Assembly: GCF_017872975.1 (NCBI RefSeq)
Contig: NZ_JAGGJP010000005.1
Span: forward strand, 124,001-188,000
Direction: 5' to 3'
Origin: Rubellimicrobium aerolatum
GTDB lineage: Bacteria; Pseudomonadota; Alphaproteobacteria; Rhodobacterales; Rhodobacteraceae
DNA length: 64,000 nt
Part shown: positions 11,568-18,994 of the stretch, piece after piece
Layout: each line of letters opens with the position of its first letter
Numbering within the stretch: the stretch's first letter is position 1
The notes under the pieces: generated by a model
The model's input: the letters and a program-made list of their open reading frames with translations, nothing else
Told to the model about the DNA's origin: nothing
The model's database searches: none
Program-made: the position numbers and the translations under genes

Positions 11568-12770
11568 ATGCCTACCAGCTTCTCGCTGTCGTCCAACGTC
11601 CTGCCCGACGCCAGCCTCTTGTCCCGCGCCATCTTCACGACCGGATCGGGAGGCGGCGTGGACAACCCGTCCTGGGACTCGATCGCCGCCGTCGATCAGG
11701 CCATCGAGGTGCCCGGCGACGTGGACCTGTTCGGCCTGTCCCTGGTCGCGGGGCAGGAATACCTGTTCGACATCGACGGGCGCGCGGGCGGGCTCGGCTC
11801 GATCGACCTGGAGATCGACCTGATCGACAGCCAGGGCCGCCGCGTCGCGAGCGACGACAACAATGGGATCTTCGGCCTCAGCCAGGACCCTTACCTGGTG
11901 TTCCAGCCCGACGTGTCGGGCATCCATTACGTGGCCGTCCACCAAGCCGCGAACGACTACCTGAGCGGCCAGTTCTCCTTCGCGCAGGTGAACGGCGGCA
12001 CCGGCACCTACAGCCTCAACGTCTCCACGCCGGACCTGCCCTTCCTCCAAAGCCTCGGCTCCCGGTCGGACGAGCGCGACTTCTCCAACTCGTCCCAGCG
12101 GGTGCTGGCGCTCGGCGGGAACGACGAGCTCGACATGAACGGGGGCAACGACATCGCCCATGGCGGGTCGGGCAACGACCGCATCGAGGGCGGGTCGGGC
12201 AGCGACGAGCTGTTCGGCAGCAGCGGCAACGACCGGCTGTTCGGGCAGGGCGGCCGCGACATGCTGATCGGAGGGAGCGGCCGGGACAGCCTGTACGGCG
12301 GCACCAGCGGGGACGACCTGAACGGCGGGTCGCGCGACGACCTCCTGCTCGGCGAGTCCGGCAACGACACGCTCTGGGGCGAGGCCGGGTCCGACAGGCT
12401 GTTCGGCGGCGGCGGCGACGACGTCCTGCGCGGCGGGTCGGGGGTGGACACCCTTTACGGCGGCGGCGGCGACGACATCTTCCACTTCCTGCGCGGCGAG
12501 GGCCCGGCGAGCAGCCGCTCGGCCCAGGACCGCATCCTCGACTTCGAGCAGGGCGACCGGATCGACCTCACCGACCTTTACGCCTCGGGCGAGTTGGAAT
12601 GGCGGGGCACGCGGGCCTTCACGGAGGCCTTCCAGGTCCGCGCGGCGGTGCTCGACAACGGGCTGATCGACGTGCGGGTGAACCTCGACGGCGACGCCGC
12701 CAGCGAGCTGGAGGTGCTGATCGACATCGCCGACGGCTCCTCGCTGGGCCGGAGCGACTTCCTGCTCTGA
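11568..12770 (+). CDS. RTX-type calcium-binding protein
   Basis: A 400-aa secreted protein. Residues about 40-155 resemble a bacterial pre-peptidase C-terminal (PPC) beta domain, with VDLFGLSLVAGQEYLFDID near its start and GTYSLNV at its end. Residues about 180-310 hold roughly a dozen nonapeptide RTX repeats of the GGxGxDxLx kind, the Ca2+-binding beta-roll. A C-terminal tail of about 80 residues follows. There is no N-terminal signal peptide, as expected for type I secretion by a C-terminal signal; no transporter genes are nearby. The ATG at 11568 has GGAGG at 11558-11562. No enzymatic domain was recognised. Confidence 0.88.
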   Translation: MPTSFSLSSNVLPDASLLSRAIFTTGSGGGVDNPSWDSIAAVDQAIEVPGDVDLFGLSLVAGQEYLFDIDGRAGGLGSIDLEIDLIDSQGRRVASDDNNGIFGLSQDPYLVFQPDVSGIHYVAVHQAANDYLSGQFSFAQVNGGTGTYSLNVSTPDLPFLQSLGSRSDERDFSNSSQRVLALGGNDELDMNGGNDIAHGGSGNDRIEGGSGSDELFGSSGNDRLFGQGGRDMLIGGSGRDSLYGGTSGDDLNGGSRDDLLLGESGNDTLWGEAGSDRLFGGGGDDVLRGGSGVDTLYGGGGDDIFHFLRGEGPASSRSAQDRILDFEQGDRIDLTDLYASGELEWRGTRAFTEAFQVRAAVLDNGLIDVRVNLDGDAASELEVLIDIADGSSLGRSDFLL

Positions 12771-12783
12771 AGGCCGCCCCGGT

Positions 12784-12818
12784 CGGGAACAGGAGGCCCG
12801 CCGCGGCGCTTGTTCCCG
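12784..12818. terminator. Inverted repeat after the RTX gene
   Basis: CGGGAACA (12784-12791) pairs with TGTTCCCG (12811-12818) around a GC-rich 19-base loop, 14 bases after the RTX stop and 12 bases before the next start. Either a weak terminator or an attenuating hairpin; no T-run follows. Confidence 0.4.
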
Positions 12819-12829
12819 CGGGGGCCGCG

Positions 12830-13099
12830 ATGACCGAGACGCTTCTCAGGCAGGCGATCCGCGACCGGCGCGTGATCGCATTCCGCTACCACGGCGAGCA
12901 TCGCACCGTGGAGCCCTACCGGCTCGGGCTCGATGGCGGCCGGCTGCGGCTGACGGGGTGGCAGAGCCGCAAGGGCTGGCGCAGCTTCCACGCCGACGAC
13001 ATGGAGGAGTTGGAGCTGACCGAGCGCACCTTCCTCGACCCGCGCGAGGGCTACGTGCGCGGCGACCCCCGCATGGACCGCATCCTCGCGGAGGTCTAG
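12830..13099 (+). CDS. Small WYL-domain-like protein
   Basis: An 89-aa protein. Residues about 10-60 (IAFRYHGEHRTVEPYRLGL through RLTGWQSRKGWRSF) read like the ligand-sensing half of a WYL domain, but the DNA-binding helix-turn-helix usual in WYL regulators is absent. Stand-alone WYL mini-proteins of this type occur in Rhodobacterales. The start is inferred from the first ATG after the hairpin; the ribosome binding site is weak. Convergent with the homospermidine synthase gene, 7 bp from it. Confidence 0.7.
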   Translation: MTETLLRQAIRDRRVIAFRYHGEHRTVEPYRLGLDGGRLRLTGWQSRKGWRSFHADDMEELELTERTFLDPREGYVRGDPRMDRILAEV

Positions 13100-13106
13100 G
13101 CGGGGC

Positions 13107-14555
13107 TCAGGTCGCCAGCACGTTCAGGAAGGCCCAGGGCTCGTCGTCGTCGTGCTCCTCGGGGAACAGGTCCCATCGCGTGGCGAGCGGGGTCCAGTCC
13201 GTAAAGTGCGCCTCCAGCGGCCCGAGGTAGGGGCGCTGGATCTGGAGGCAGCGGGCGTGGTCCATCTCGTCGGTCTCGACGATGCCGGCCTCGGGGTTCT
13301 CCAGCGCCCAGACCATCCCGGCGACGATGGCCGAGGAGACCTGAAGCGCCGTGGCGTTCTGGAGCGGCGCGAGCCGCCGCGCCTCGTCGTTCGACAGGCG
13401 CGAGCCATACCAGAGCGCGTTCCGCTCGTGGCCGAAGAGGAGGACGCCCAGCTCGTCGCCGCCTTCGGTGATCTCGTCGGCGGTGAGGATCTCCAGGCGG
13501 TCCTGCTTGCGGCCTCCGCCGAACAGCTCGTGGAGCGACAGCACCGCCTCGTCGCAGGGGTGGTAGGCGTAGTGGCAGGTCGGGCGGAACTCGGGGGCCG
13601 CCGGGTCGCCCACGGTGTAGTAGTCGCTGATCGAGATGGCCTCGTTGTGGGTGACGAGGAAGCCGAACTGCGGGCCGGGCGTCGGGCACCAGCTATGGAC
13701 GCGGGTGATCGCGCCGGGGCGTTCGAGCCAGATCGCGGCGCGGGAGCCGTGGTCGTGGCGATGGCCGTTCTCGGGGAACCAGGGCTCGAAGGTGCCCCAG
13801 CCCAGCTCGGCGGGCTGGAAGCCCTCGGCGATGAAGCCCTCCACGGACCAGGTGTTGACGAAGGTGCCGCGCGGCTTGGGGCGGGCGCGGGCCTGGGTGT
13901 CGCGCTCGGCGATGTGGAGGCCCTTGACGCCGAGGGACTGCATGAGCCGCGCCCAGCCCTCGCGCGTGGTCGGGGGCGCCACGTCCCGCGCGGTGTCGGC
14001 GGCGAGGCGCAGGAGCGCCTCCTTGACGAACCACGACACCATGCCGGGGTTGGCGCCGCAGCAGCTCACGGCGGTCGGGCCGCCGGGGTGGCGCCGCTTC
14101 TCCTCGCGCACCGATTCACGCAGGGCGTAGTTGGTGCGGGCGGCGTTGTCGGGGGTCTCGAAGTAGAAGCCGGCCCAGGGCTCGACCACCGTGTCGATGT
14201 AGAGGACGCCGATCTCGCGGCAGAAGCGCATCACGTCGAGCGAGGACACGTCCACCGAGACGTTGACGCAGAAGCCCGGCCCGCCGCCGAACAGGTCGCC
14301 CAGGATCTCGCGGTAGTTGTCGCGGGTGAGGCCGACCTCCAGGTGCCGGATGCGGTGCTGGCGGAGCCAGTTGCCCATGTCGGGGTCGGGGTCGATCACC
14401 ACGAGGCGCGAGGCATCGTATTCGAAGTGCCTCTCGATCAGCGGCAGGACGCCCACGCCGATGGAGCCGAAGCCGATGAGGACGACCGCGCCCTCGATGC
14501 GGGCGTGGACGGGATGGCTCGGGGCCTTGCGCCCCCGGGGTGCTGTTTCGACCAT
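13107..14555 (-). CDS. hss: Homospermidine synthase
   Basis: A 482-aa NAD+-dependent enzyme that makes homospermidine from putrescine (or from spermidine plus putrescine), releasing ammonia. It is a major polyamine route in alphaproteobacteria. The N-terminal Rossmann motif GFGSIGVGVLPL is followed by conserved blocks such as YIDTVVEPW, CCGANPGMVSWF and TWSVEGFIAEGFQPAELGWG. The length matches the family. It sits alone downstream of rpsD, separated by that gene's terminator. Confidence 0.95.
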   Translation of the reverse strand: MVETAPRGRKAPSHPVHARIEGAVVLIGFGSIGVGVLPLIERHFEYDASRLVVIDPDPDMGNWLRQHRIRHLEVGLTRDNYREILGDLFGGGPGFCVNVSVDVSSLDVMRFCREIGVLYIDTVVEPWAGFYFETPDNAARTNYALRESVREEKRRHPGGPTAVSCCGANPGMVSWFVKEALLRLAADTARDVAPPTTREGWARLMQSLGVKGLHIAERDTQARARPKPRGTFVNTWSVEGFIAEGFQPAELGWGTFEPWFPENGHRHDHGSRAAIWLERPGAITRVHSWCPTPGPQFGFLVTHNEAISISDYYTVGDPAAPEFRPTCHYAYHPCDEAVLSLHELFGGGRKQDRLEILTADEITEGGDELGVLLFGHERNALWYGSRLSNDEARRLAPLQNATALQVSSAIVAGMVWALENPEAGIVETDEMDHARCLQIQRPYLGPLEAHFTDWTPLATRWDLFPEEHDDDEPWAFLNVLAT

Positions 14556-14595
14556 GGTGCCCGTCCTTTGCCCTGTCCTTGCGGATTCGGCAACG

Positions 14596-14634
14596 AAAAG
14601 GCCTGCCGCGGGGGTTCCGCGACAGGCCCGAAAA
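14596..14634 (-). terminator. Intrinsic terminator of rpsD
   Basis: On the minus strand, CGGGCCTGTCGCGG pairs with CCGCGGCAGGCC and is followed by TTTT. It lies about 25 bases after the rpsD stop. Confidence 0.88.
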
Positions 14635-14655
14635 CAGCGCCGAAGCGACGGCGGA

Positions 14656-15279
14656 TCAGCCGTTCTTGGCGTAGAACTCGACCACGAGGTTCGGCTGCAT
14701 GATGACCGGGTAGGGCACGTCCGACAGGCCGGGCTGGCGCACGAAGGTCGCCACCAGCTTGCTGTGGTCCACTTCCAGGTAGTCGGGCACGTCCCGCTCG
14801 GTCAGGGCGATGGCTTCCTGGATCAGGATCATCTGCTTGGACTTGGCGCGGACCTCGATGACGTCGCCTTCCTTCACGCGGTAGGAGGGGATGTTCACCG
14901 ACTTGCCGTTCACGAGGACGTGGGCGTGGTTCACGAACTGGCGGGCGGCCCAGATGGTCGGCACGAACTTGGCGCGGTAGACCACGGCATCCAGGCGACG
15001 CTCGAGGAAGCCCACGAGGTTCTCGCCGGTGTCGCCCTTCACGCGGGCGGCCTCGGCGTAGATGCGCTTGAACTGCTTCTCGGTCAGGTCGCCGTAGAAG
15101 CCCTTCAGCTTCTGCTTGGCGCGGAGCTGGGTCCCGAAGTCCGAGAGCTTGTTCTTGCGGCGCTGGCCGTGCTGGCCGGGGCCGTATTCCCGCTTGTTGA
15201 CGGGCGACTTGGCGCGTCCGAAGACGTTCTCGCCCATGCGGCGGTCGAGCTTGTACTTGGCAGCGGTGCGCTTGGTCAC
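14656..15279 (-). CDS. rpsD: 30S ribosomal protein S4
   Basis: A 207-aa primary 16S rRNA-binding protein that nucleates 30S assembly. The N-terminal arm ([20 protein letters not shown]) and the S4 RNA-binding domain ([14 protein letters not shown] through [20 protein letters not shown]) are fully conserved. It has its own intrinsic terminator and appears to be monocistronic. Confidence 0.98.
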   Translation of the reverse strand: MTKRTAAKYKLDRRMGENVFGRAKSPVNKREYGPGQHGQRRKNKLSDFGTQLRAKQKLKGFYGDLTEKQFKRIYAEAARVKGDTGENLVGFLERRLDAVVYRAKFVPTIWAARQFVNHAHVLVNGKSVNIPSYRVKEGDVIEVRAKSKQMILIQEAIALTERDVPDYLEVDHSKLVATFVRQPGLSDVPYPVIMQPNLVVEFYAKNG

Positions 15280-15444
15280 GGCTGATCTCCTTCATGCGGC
15301 CGGATGGCCTTGGGTTGAAGGGCGTTGTCCTTTCCCCTCGCGGGGCGACAGGCCTCCCCTTGCGGGGGCCGCCAACACCAGGGGCGCCTCTTGGCGGGTC
15401 CGGCGGGGGTTGTCAAGCCCGCGCCCCGCCCCGATGCTGGCGCG

Positions 15445-16251
15445 ATGAAGAAGCAGTTCCTGGCCATCCGCTGGGGCCGGAAATACGGCCCTGAATACCT
15501 CAACCGCCTGTATGGGATGGTCGCGCGCCACACGACGCCGCCCTTCGAGTTCTGGTGCCTGACGGACGACGCGACGGGCGTGCGGCCCGAGGTGCGGTGC
15601 CTGCCCCTGCCCCCGATGGGCTGCGAGATGCCCCGCAACACCTACGGCGTCTGGGGCAAGTCGCGGCTCTGGCTGCCCGACCTCGGGGGTCCTGTGGGGC
15701 CGGTGCTGTTCATCGACCTCGACGTGGTGGTGACGGGGTCGCTCGACGGCTTCTTCGAGGTGGGCTCGCCCGACGACGTGATCCTCGCGCGCAACCCGAA
15801 CACGCCGCTGGAGAAGCTGGGGCAGACCTCCATCTTCCGCTTTCCCGTGGGCAAGCTCGCGCCGCTGCGCGAGAGGTTCCTGGCCGATCCGCAGGGCGTG
15901 GCCGACGAATACCGCTTCGAGCAGCGCTTCGTGACGCGCAACGCGCCGGGGGGCGTGAGCTTCTGGCCGAAGGGCTGGGTCGCGGTGTTCAAGTGGCATT
16001 GCATCCCGCCCTTCCCGCTCAACTATGTCCAGGCGCCGCGATTGCCCGAGGAGGCGCGCGTGGTGATCTTCCCCGGCCCGCTGAACCCGCCCGACGCCAT
16101 CGCCGGGCGCTACCGCGACAGCGTGCCGGCAACCGCGCCGCTGGACCACCTTGCCAAGGGGCTGCGGGGCGAGCGGCGCGAAGGGCTGGTCAAGCACCTG
16201 CGCCACTACGTCCGACCCGCGCCCTGGGTGGCGGAGCACTGGCGGGAATGA
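15445..16251 (+). CDS. Putative glycosyltransferase
   Basis: A 268-aa cytoplasmic protein. The segment VLFIDLDVVVTGSLD near residue 90 is a DxD-type nucleotide-sugar/metal binding motif of GT-A fold transferases (GT8-like context), and the rest fits a single GT-A domain. The acceptor is unknown. I chose the ATG at 15445 because the family-like N-terminus KKQFLAIRWGRKYG starts there. Its stop overlaps the start of the following exporter gene as ATGA, so the two are translationally coupled. Confidence 0.75.
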   Translation: MKKQFLAIRWGRKYGPEYLNRLYGMVARHTTPPFEFWCLTDDATGVRPEVRCLPLPPMGCEMPRNTYGVWGKSRLWLPDLGGPVGPVLFIDLDVVVTGSLDGFFEVGSPDDVILARNPNTPLEKLGQTSIFRFPVGKLAPLRERFLADPQGVADEYRFEQRFVTRNAPGGVSFWPKGWVAVFKWHCIPPFPLNYVQAPRLPEEARVVIFPGPLNPPDAIAGRYRDSVPATAPLDHLAKGLRGERREGLVKHLRHYVRPAPWVAEHWRE

Positions 16252-16691
16252 GTCGGCCGGTCCTGGTGCTGATCGCGCTGGGGTCCGGCGGGCTCCTGAC
16301 GCTCATGGTGCTCTGCAACTCGACGGTGACGGCGCAGGCGGGGCCGGTCTGGGGCTCGCTCGTGCCGCACGCGACGGGGACGGTGGCGGCGGTGCTGGCG
16401 CTGGCGGTGCTGGGCCGCGTCCGGGGCGAGGGGACCGCGCCGGGCTGGGCCTATCTCGGCGGGCTGCTGGGGGCGCTCACGGTGATGCTGTCCTCGGTCG
16501 CGGCCAACACGGCGCTGGCCTTGTCGGGGACGCTGGCCCTGGGCCTCGTGGGACAAGCGGGGTTCGGGCTGGCGGCGGACCGCTGGGGGCTGCTCGGGAT
16601 GCCGCGCCGCCGGGCGACGTGGCGCGACCTCCTGTCGCTCGGGCTGATCCTGGGCGGGAGCGCGCTGCTGATCTTCGGGGCGCCGCGATGA
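16248..16691 (+). CDS. DMT-family half-size transporter (YdcZ/DUF606-like), first subunit
   Basis: A 147-aa, very hydrophobic protein with about five membrane helices. It is the size and pattern of DUF606/YdcZ small multidrug/metabolite transporters, in which two half-size proteins are often encoded side by side. Overlaps both neighbours by ATGA junctions, so it is translated together with the glycosyltransferase and the second subunit. The substrate is not evident. Confidence 0.8.
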   Translation: MSRPVLVLIALGSGGLLTLMVLCNSTVTAQAGPVWGSLVPHATGTVAAVLALAVLGRVRGEGTAPGWAYLGGLLGALTVMLSSVAANTALALSGTLALGLVGQAGFGLAADRWGLLGMPRRRATWRDLLSLGLILGGSALLIFGAPR

Positions 16692-17119
16692 TCGCGCCGA
16701 TCCTGATGGCGGTCGGTGCGGGGGTGCTGATCGGGCTCAGCCGTCAGGTGAACGGGCGGCTGTCGCTCACGAAGGGCGCGCTCGGGGCGTCGTTCTGGAA
16801 TCACCTCGTCGGGTTCCTGGCGCTCGTCCTTGCCGCGCTCGGGCTCTGGATGCGGGCGGGCGGGCCGCTCCTGCCCGCCGGGCTCGGGGAGGTGCCGGCC
16901 TTCGCCTGGGCGGGCGGCACGCTGGGCGTGGTCTTCGTGGCCTCGGGGAGCTGGCTGGTGTCCCGTCTCGGCGCGGCGAGCACGGCGATGCTGGTGATCG
17001 CCGGGCAGATGGTGTCGGGGGCGCTGATCGACACGCTGCGCGGCGCCGAAGGGGCGCCGCTGCGCGCGCTGGGGGTGGCGGTCATCCTCGCGGGCGTGGC
17101 CCTGCGGTCAAAGGGGTAG
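16688..17119 (+). CDS. DMT-family half-size transporter (YdcZ/DUF606-like), second subunit
   Basis: A 143-aa membrane protein with about five helices and the family pattern GLSRQVNGRLS...GASFWNHLVGF. It is paralogous in size and topology to the preceding gene and probably forms a heterodimer with it. The last 12 bases overlap the end of the convergent VOC gene. Confidence 0.82.
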   Translation: MIAPILMAVGAGVLIGLSRQVNGRLSLTKGALGASFWNHLVGFLALVLAALGLWMRAGGPLLPAGLGEVPAFAWAGGTLGVVFVASGSWLVSRLGAASTAMLVIAGQMVSGALIDTLRGAEGAPLRALGVAVILAGVALRSKG

Positions 17120-17767
17120 GATCTCGACGCCCTCGGGGCCGGTTTGCGGGCCGTCCAGCCCTTCGGCCCGCAGCCGCCAGAAGCCGCGCCCGGCGTTCAG
17201 CGTCGGGTTCGCCCGCGTCTCGGGCAGGCAATACAGCTCCACCACGTCGTCGCCCCAGGCGAGAAAGCTCGCCTCCACGTCGCCGCCGGGGCGGTGAAGC
17301 GTCACGCGGGACTGCTCGATGAACCCCAGGCCCAGGAGCCAGTCCCGCATCGGCGCGAACTCGGCGCAGGACAGGCCGATGTGCTCGTGCCCCCAGGCGG
17401 CGCGCGGCGCGGGCGGGCGACGGGCCAGAAGCTCCATCTTCGCCCCCTCGGGGCCGTCGAGGAAGACGTAGTCCACGCCCCCCTCCCAGAACTCGGCGAT
17501 GTGAACCGGCCCCTCGGGCGTCGCGTCCGAGATATGGGCGCCGCGTCCGACGCACTCGCGCAGGGCCGCGCCGAGGTCGGGCACCGACAGGGCGATGTGG
17601 TCGATCCGGCCGTGCCGTCCGTCAGGCTCGCCCGCCGACAGGATCACGGATTGTGACCCCAGCACCATTCGGTCGCCCTCGGGCCGGAAGCCGAAGAGCC
17701 GCCCGAGCCGATCCGCCCCCGCCTCGGGGTCGCGCAGAACCAGCTCGGGGATCAGGACACGGGTCAT
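17108..17767 (-). CDS. VOC-family (glyoxalase-like) protein
   Basis: A 219-aa protein with two betaalphabetabetabeta modules. GRIDHIALSVPDL and later WGHEHIGLSC mark metal-ligand histidine strands, and WGDDVVELYCLPE ends the second module. The substrate is unknown; the family includes dioxygenases, lyases and resistance proteins. It overlaps the transporter gene tail-to-tail by 12 bp. Confidence 0.78.
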   Translation of the reverse strand: MTRVLIPELVLRDPEAGADRLGRLFGFRPEGDRMVLGSQSVILSAGEPDGRHGRIDHIALSVPDLGAALRECVGRGAHISDATPEGPVHIAEFWEGGVDYVFLDGPEGAKMELLARRPPAPRAAWGHEHIGLSCAEFAPMRDWLLGLGFIEQSRVTLHRPGGDVEASFLAWGDDVVELYCLPETRANPTLNAGRGFWRLRAEGLDGPQTGPEGVEILPL

Positions 17768-17833
17768 CGGGGGCTCCTCCGGGTTGCTCCCGGCGTCCTA
17801 GCCAGCCCCGCCCCTCTTGGCGAGCCCCGCGTC

Positions 17834-18907
17834 TCAGTCGTTCTCCACGCCGCCCTTGCGCTCGTTGCCGGCCATGGAGTCGTCGAGGAACTCGCGGGTG
17901 TCCTCGTAGAGGCGGCTGATGGAGTCGGACTGGTTCAGGTCCTCGGCCTCCATCTCCTCGTTGACGCCGATCTCGGCGCCCGAGGACAGGATGTCCTCGC
18001 CGGGCGTGGCGATCAGTTGCTCCTCCAGCGACAGGTTGTCGTCGGGGAGGTCGCGGTGCTCGGGGAGGAAGGGCGTGTTGTTGGGGTCCACGATGGAGTC
18101 GTCGCCCATCACGTCCCCGGCGTCATCGAGGCGCAGGTCGCCCAGGACCTCTTCCTCCTCGGACAGCTCCGCATCGAAGCGGTCGTCGGTGGGGATCGTG
18201 GGCGAGGCGTCGCCGCCCTCCCAGCCCTCGGCCGCGCCGGCCAGAACGGCCCCGCCGACGCCCGCGCTCTCCGAGGTGGCGTCGCGCAGGTCGCGCTCGT
18301 CGTTCTCCAGATCCTGGAGATGGGCGATCCTCTCGCGGTTCCAAGCGGCCTTGTCCTCGTGGCCATGGCCAATGATCGAGGTGTCGGTGGGCTCGTCCTC
18401 GATGGGGATCGGGCCTTCCTCGGGCGCGGTCATGACGATGCCGTGCCCGCCGTTGAGGTTGGGATCGGTGTCGCGGTCGCCGCCCAGGGCGTCTCCGCCG
18501 GGCGGCACCATCAGTTCGTCGAGCTGGCCGTCGCCGGTCTCCAGCCCCGGAGCCTCACCGCCTCGACGATAGCCGTCCTCGTCCTCCTCCAGTTCGGCGC
18601 CCTCGTCGTCGATATCGTCCTCGGCGTCGAGGTCGTCGTCATCAAGGTCGTCCTCCTCGTCCTCGGGGCCGTCCTCCGGGTCCACGTCGTCACGGTCCTC
18701 GGAGGGGTAGCCCGGTCCCTCGATGCGGGTGTCCTGCTGGCCCGTGGTCAGGACCTGCGGCGCGGGCTCGTCGGGGCGGCGGCGGCTGAAGGCGGCGTTG
18801 ATGGCGCGGCCCGCGCCGGCCCCGGACGCGGAAGGACGGTCGGCCATGGACACGGCGCGCTCGGTGACGGCGTCGTCGGGATCGGGCGGGTTCGGTTGGT
18901 TGGCCAC
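17834..18907 (-). CDS. Extremely acidic, low-complexity protein of unknown function
   Basis: A 357-aa protein with no domain that I recognise. Residues about 70-115 are an almost unbroken run of Asp/Glu. The rest is also acidic and disordered-looking, with short ordered patches (NRERIAHLQDLENDERDLR; SDSISRLYEDTREFLDDSMAG). There is no signal peptide or membrane helix. It lies downstream of nrdJ on the same strand, behind a hairpin that probably terminates most nrdJ transcripts. Reading frame and composition support a real gene; the function is open. Confidence 0.75.
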   Translation of the reverse strand: MANQPNPPDPDDAVTERAVSMADRPSASGAGAGRAINAAFSRRRPDEPAPQVLTTGQQDTRIEGPGYPSEDRDDVDPEDGPEDEEDDLDDDDLDAEDDIDDEGAELEEDEDGYRRGGEAPGLETGDGQLDELMVPPGGDALGGDRDTDPNLNGGHGIVMTAPEEGPIPIEDEPTDTSIIGHGHEDKAAWNRERIAHLQDLENDERDLRDATSESAGVGGAVLAGAAEGWEGGDASPTIPTDDRFDAELSEEEEVLGDLRLDDAGDVMGDDSIVDPNNTPFLPEHRDLPDDNLSLEEQLIATPGEDILSSGAEIGVNEEMEAEDLNQSDSISRLYEDTREFLDDSMAGNERKGGVEND

Positions 18908-18936
18908 GGTGTCGATTCCTTCTCGGCTTTGGGCGC

Positions 18937-18961
18937 GCGCGGGGGATGCCTGTCCCCGCGC
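18937..18961 (-). terminator. Hairpin downstream of nrdJ
   Basis: GCGCGGGG (18937-18944) pairs with CCCCGCGC (18954-18961) around a 9-base loop, 34 bases after the nrdJ stop and 30 bases before the start of the acidic gene. Likely partial terminator. Confidence 0.55.
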
Positions 18962-18994
18962 CCCCTCAATGCCGCAGCTGCGCGGGGGTTCCTG

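Noticed and set aside
12120-12480. Repetitive DNA resembling a tandem or CRISPR-like array
   Set aside because: The periodicity is the coding of RTX nonapeptides in a real protein, with no constant repeats or spacers.
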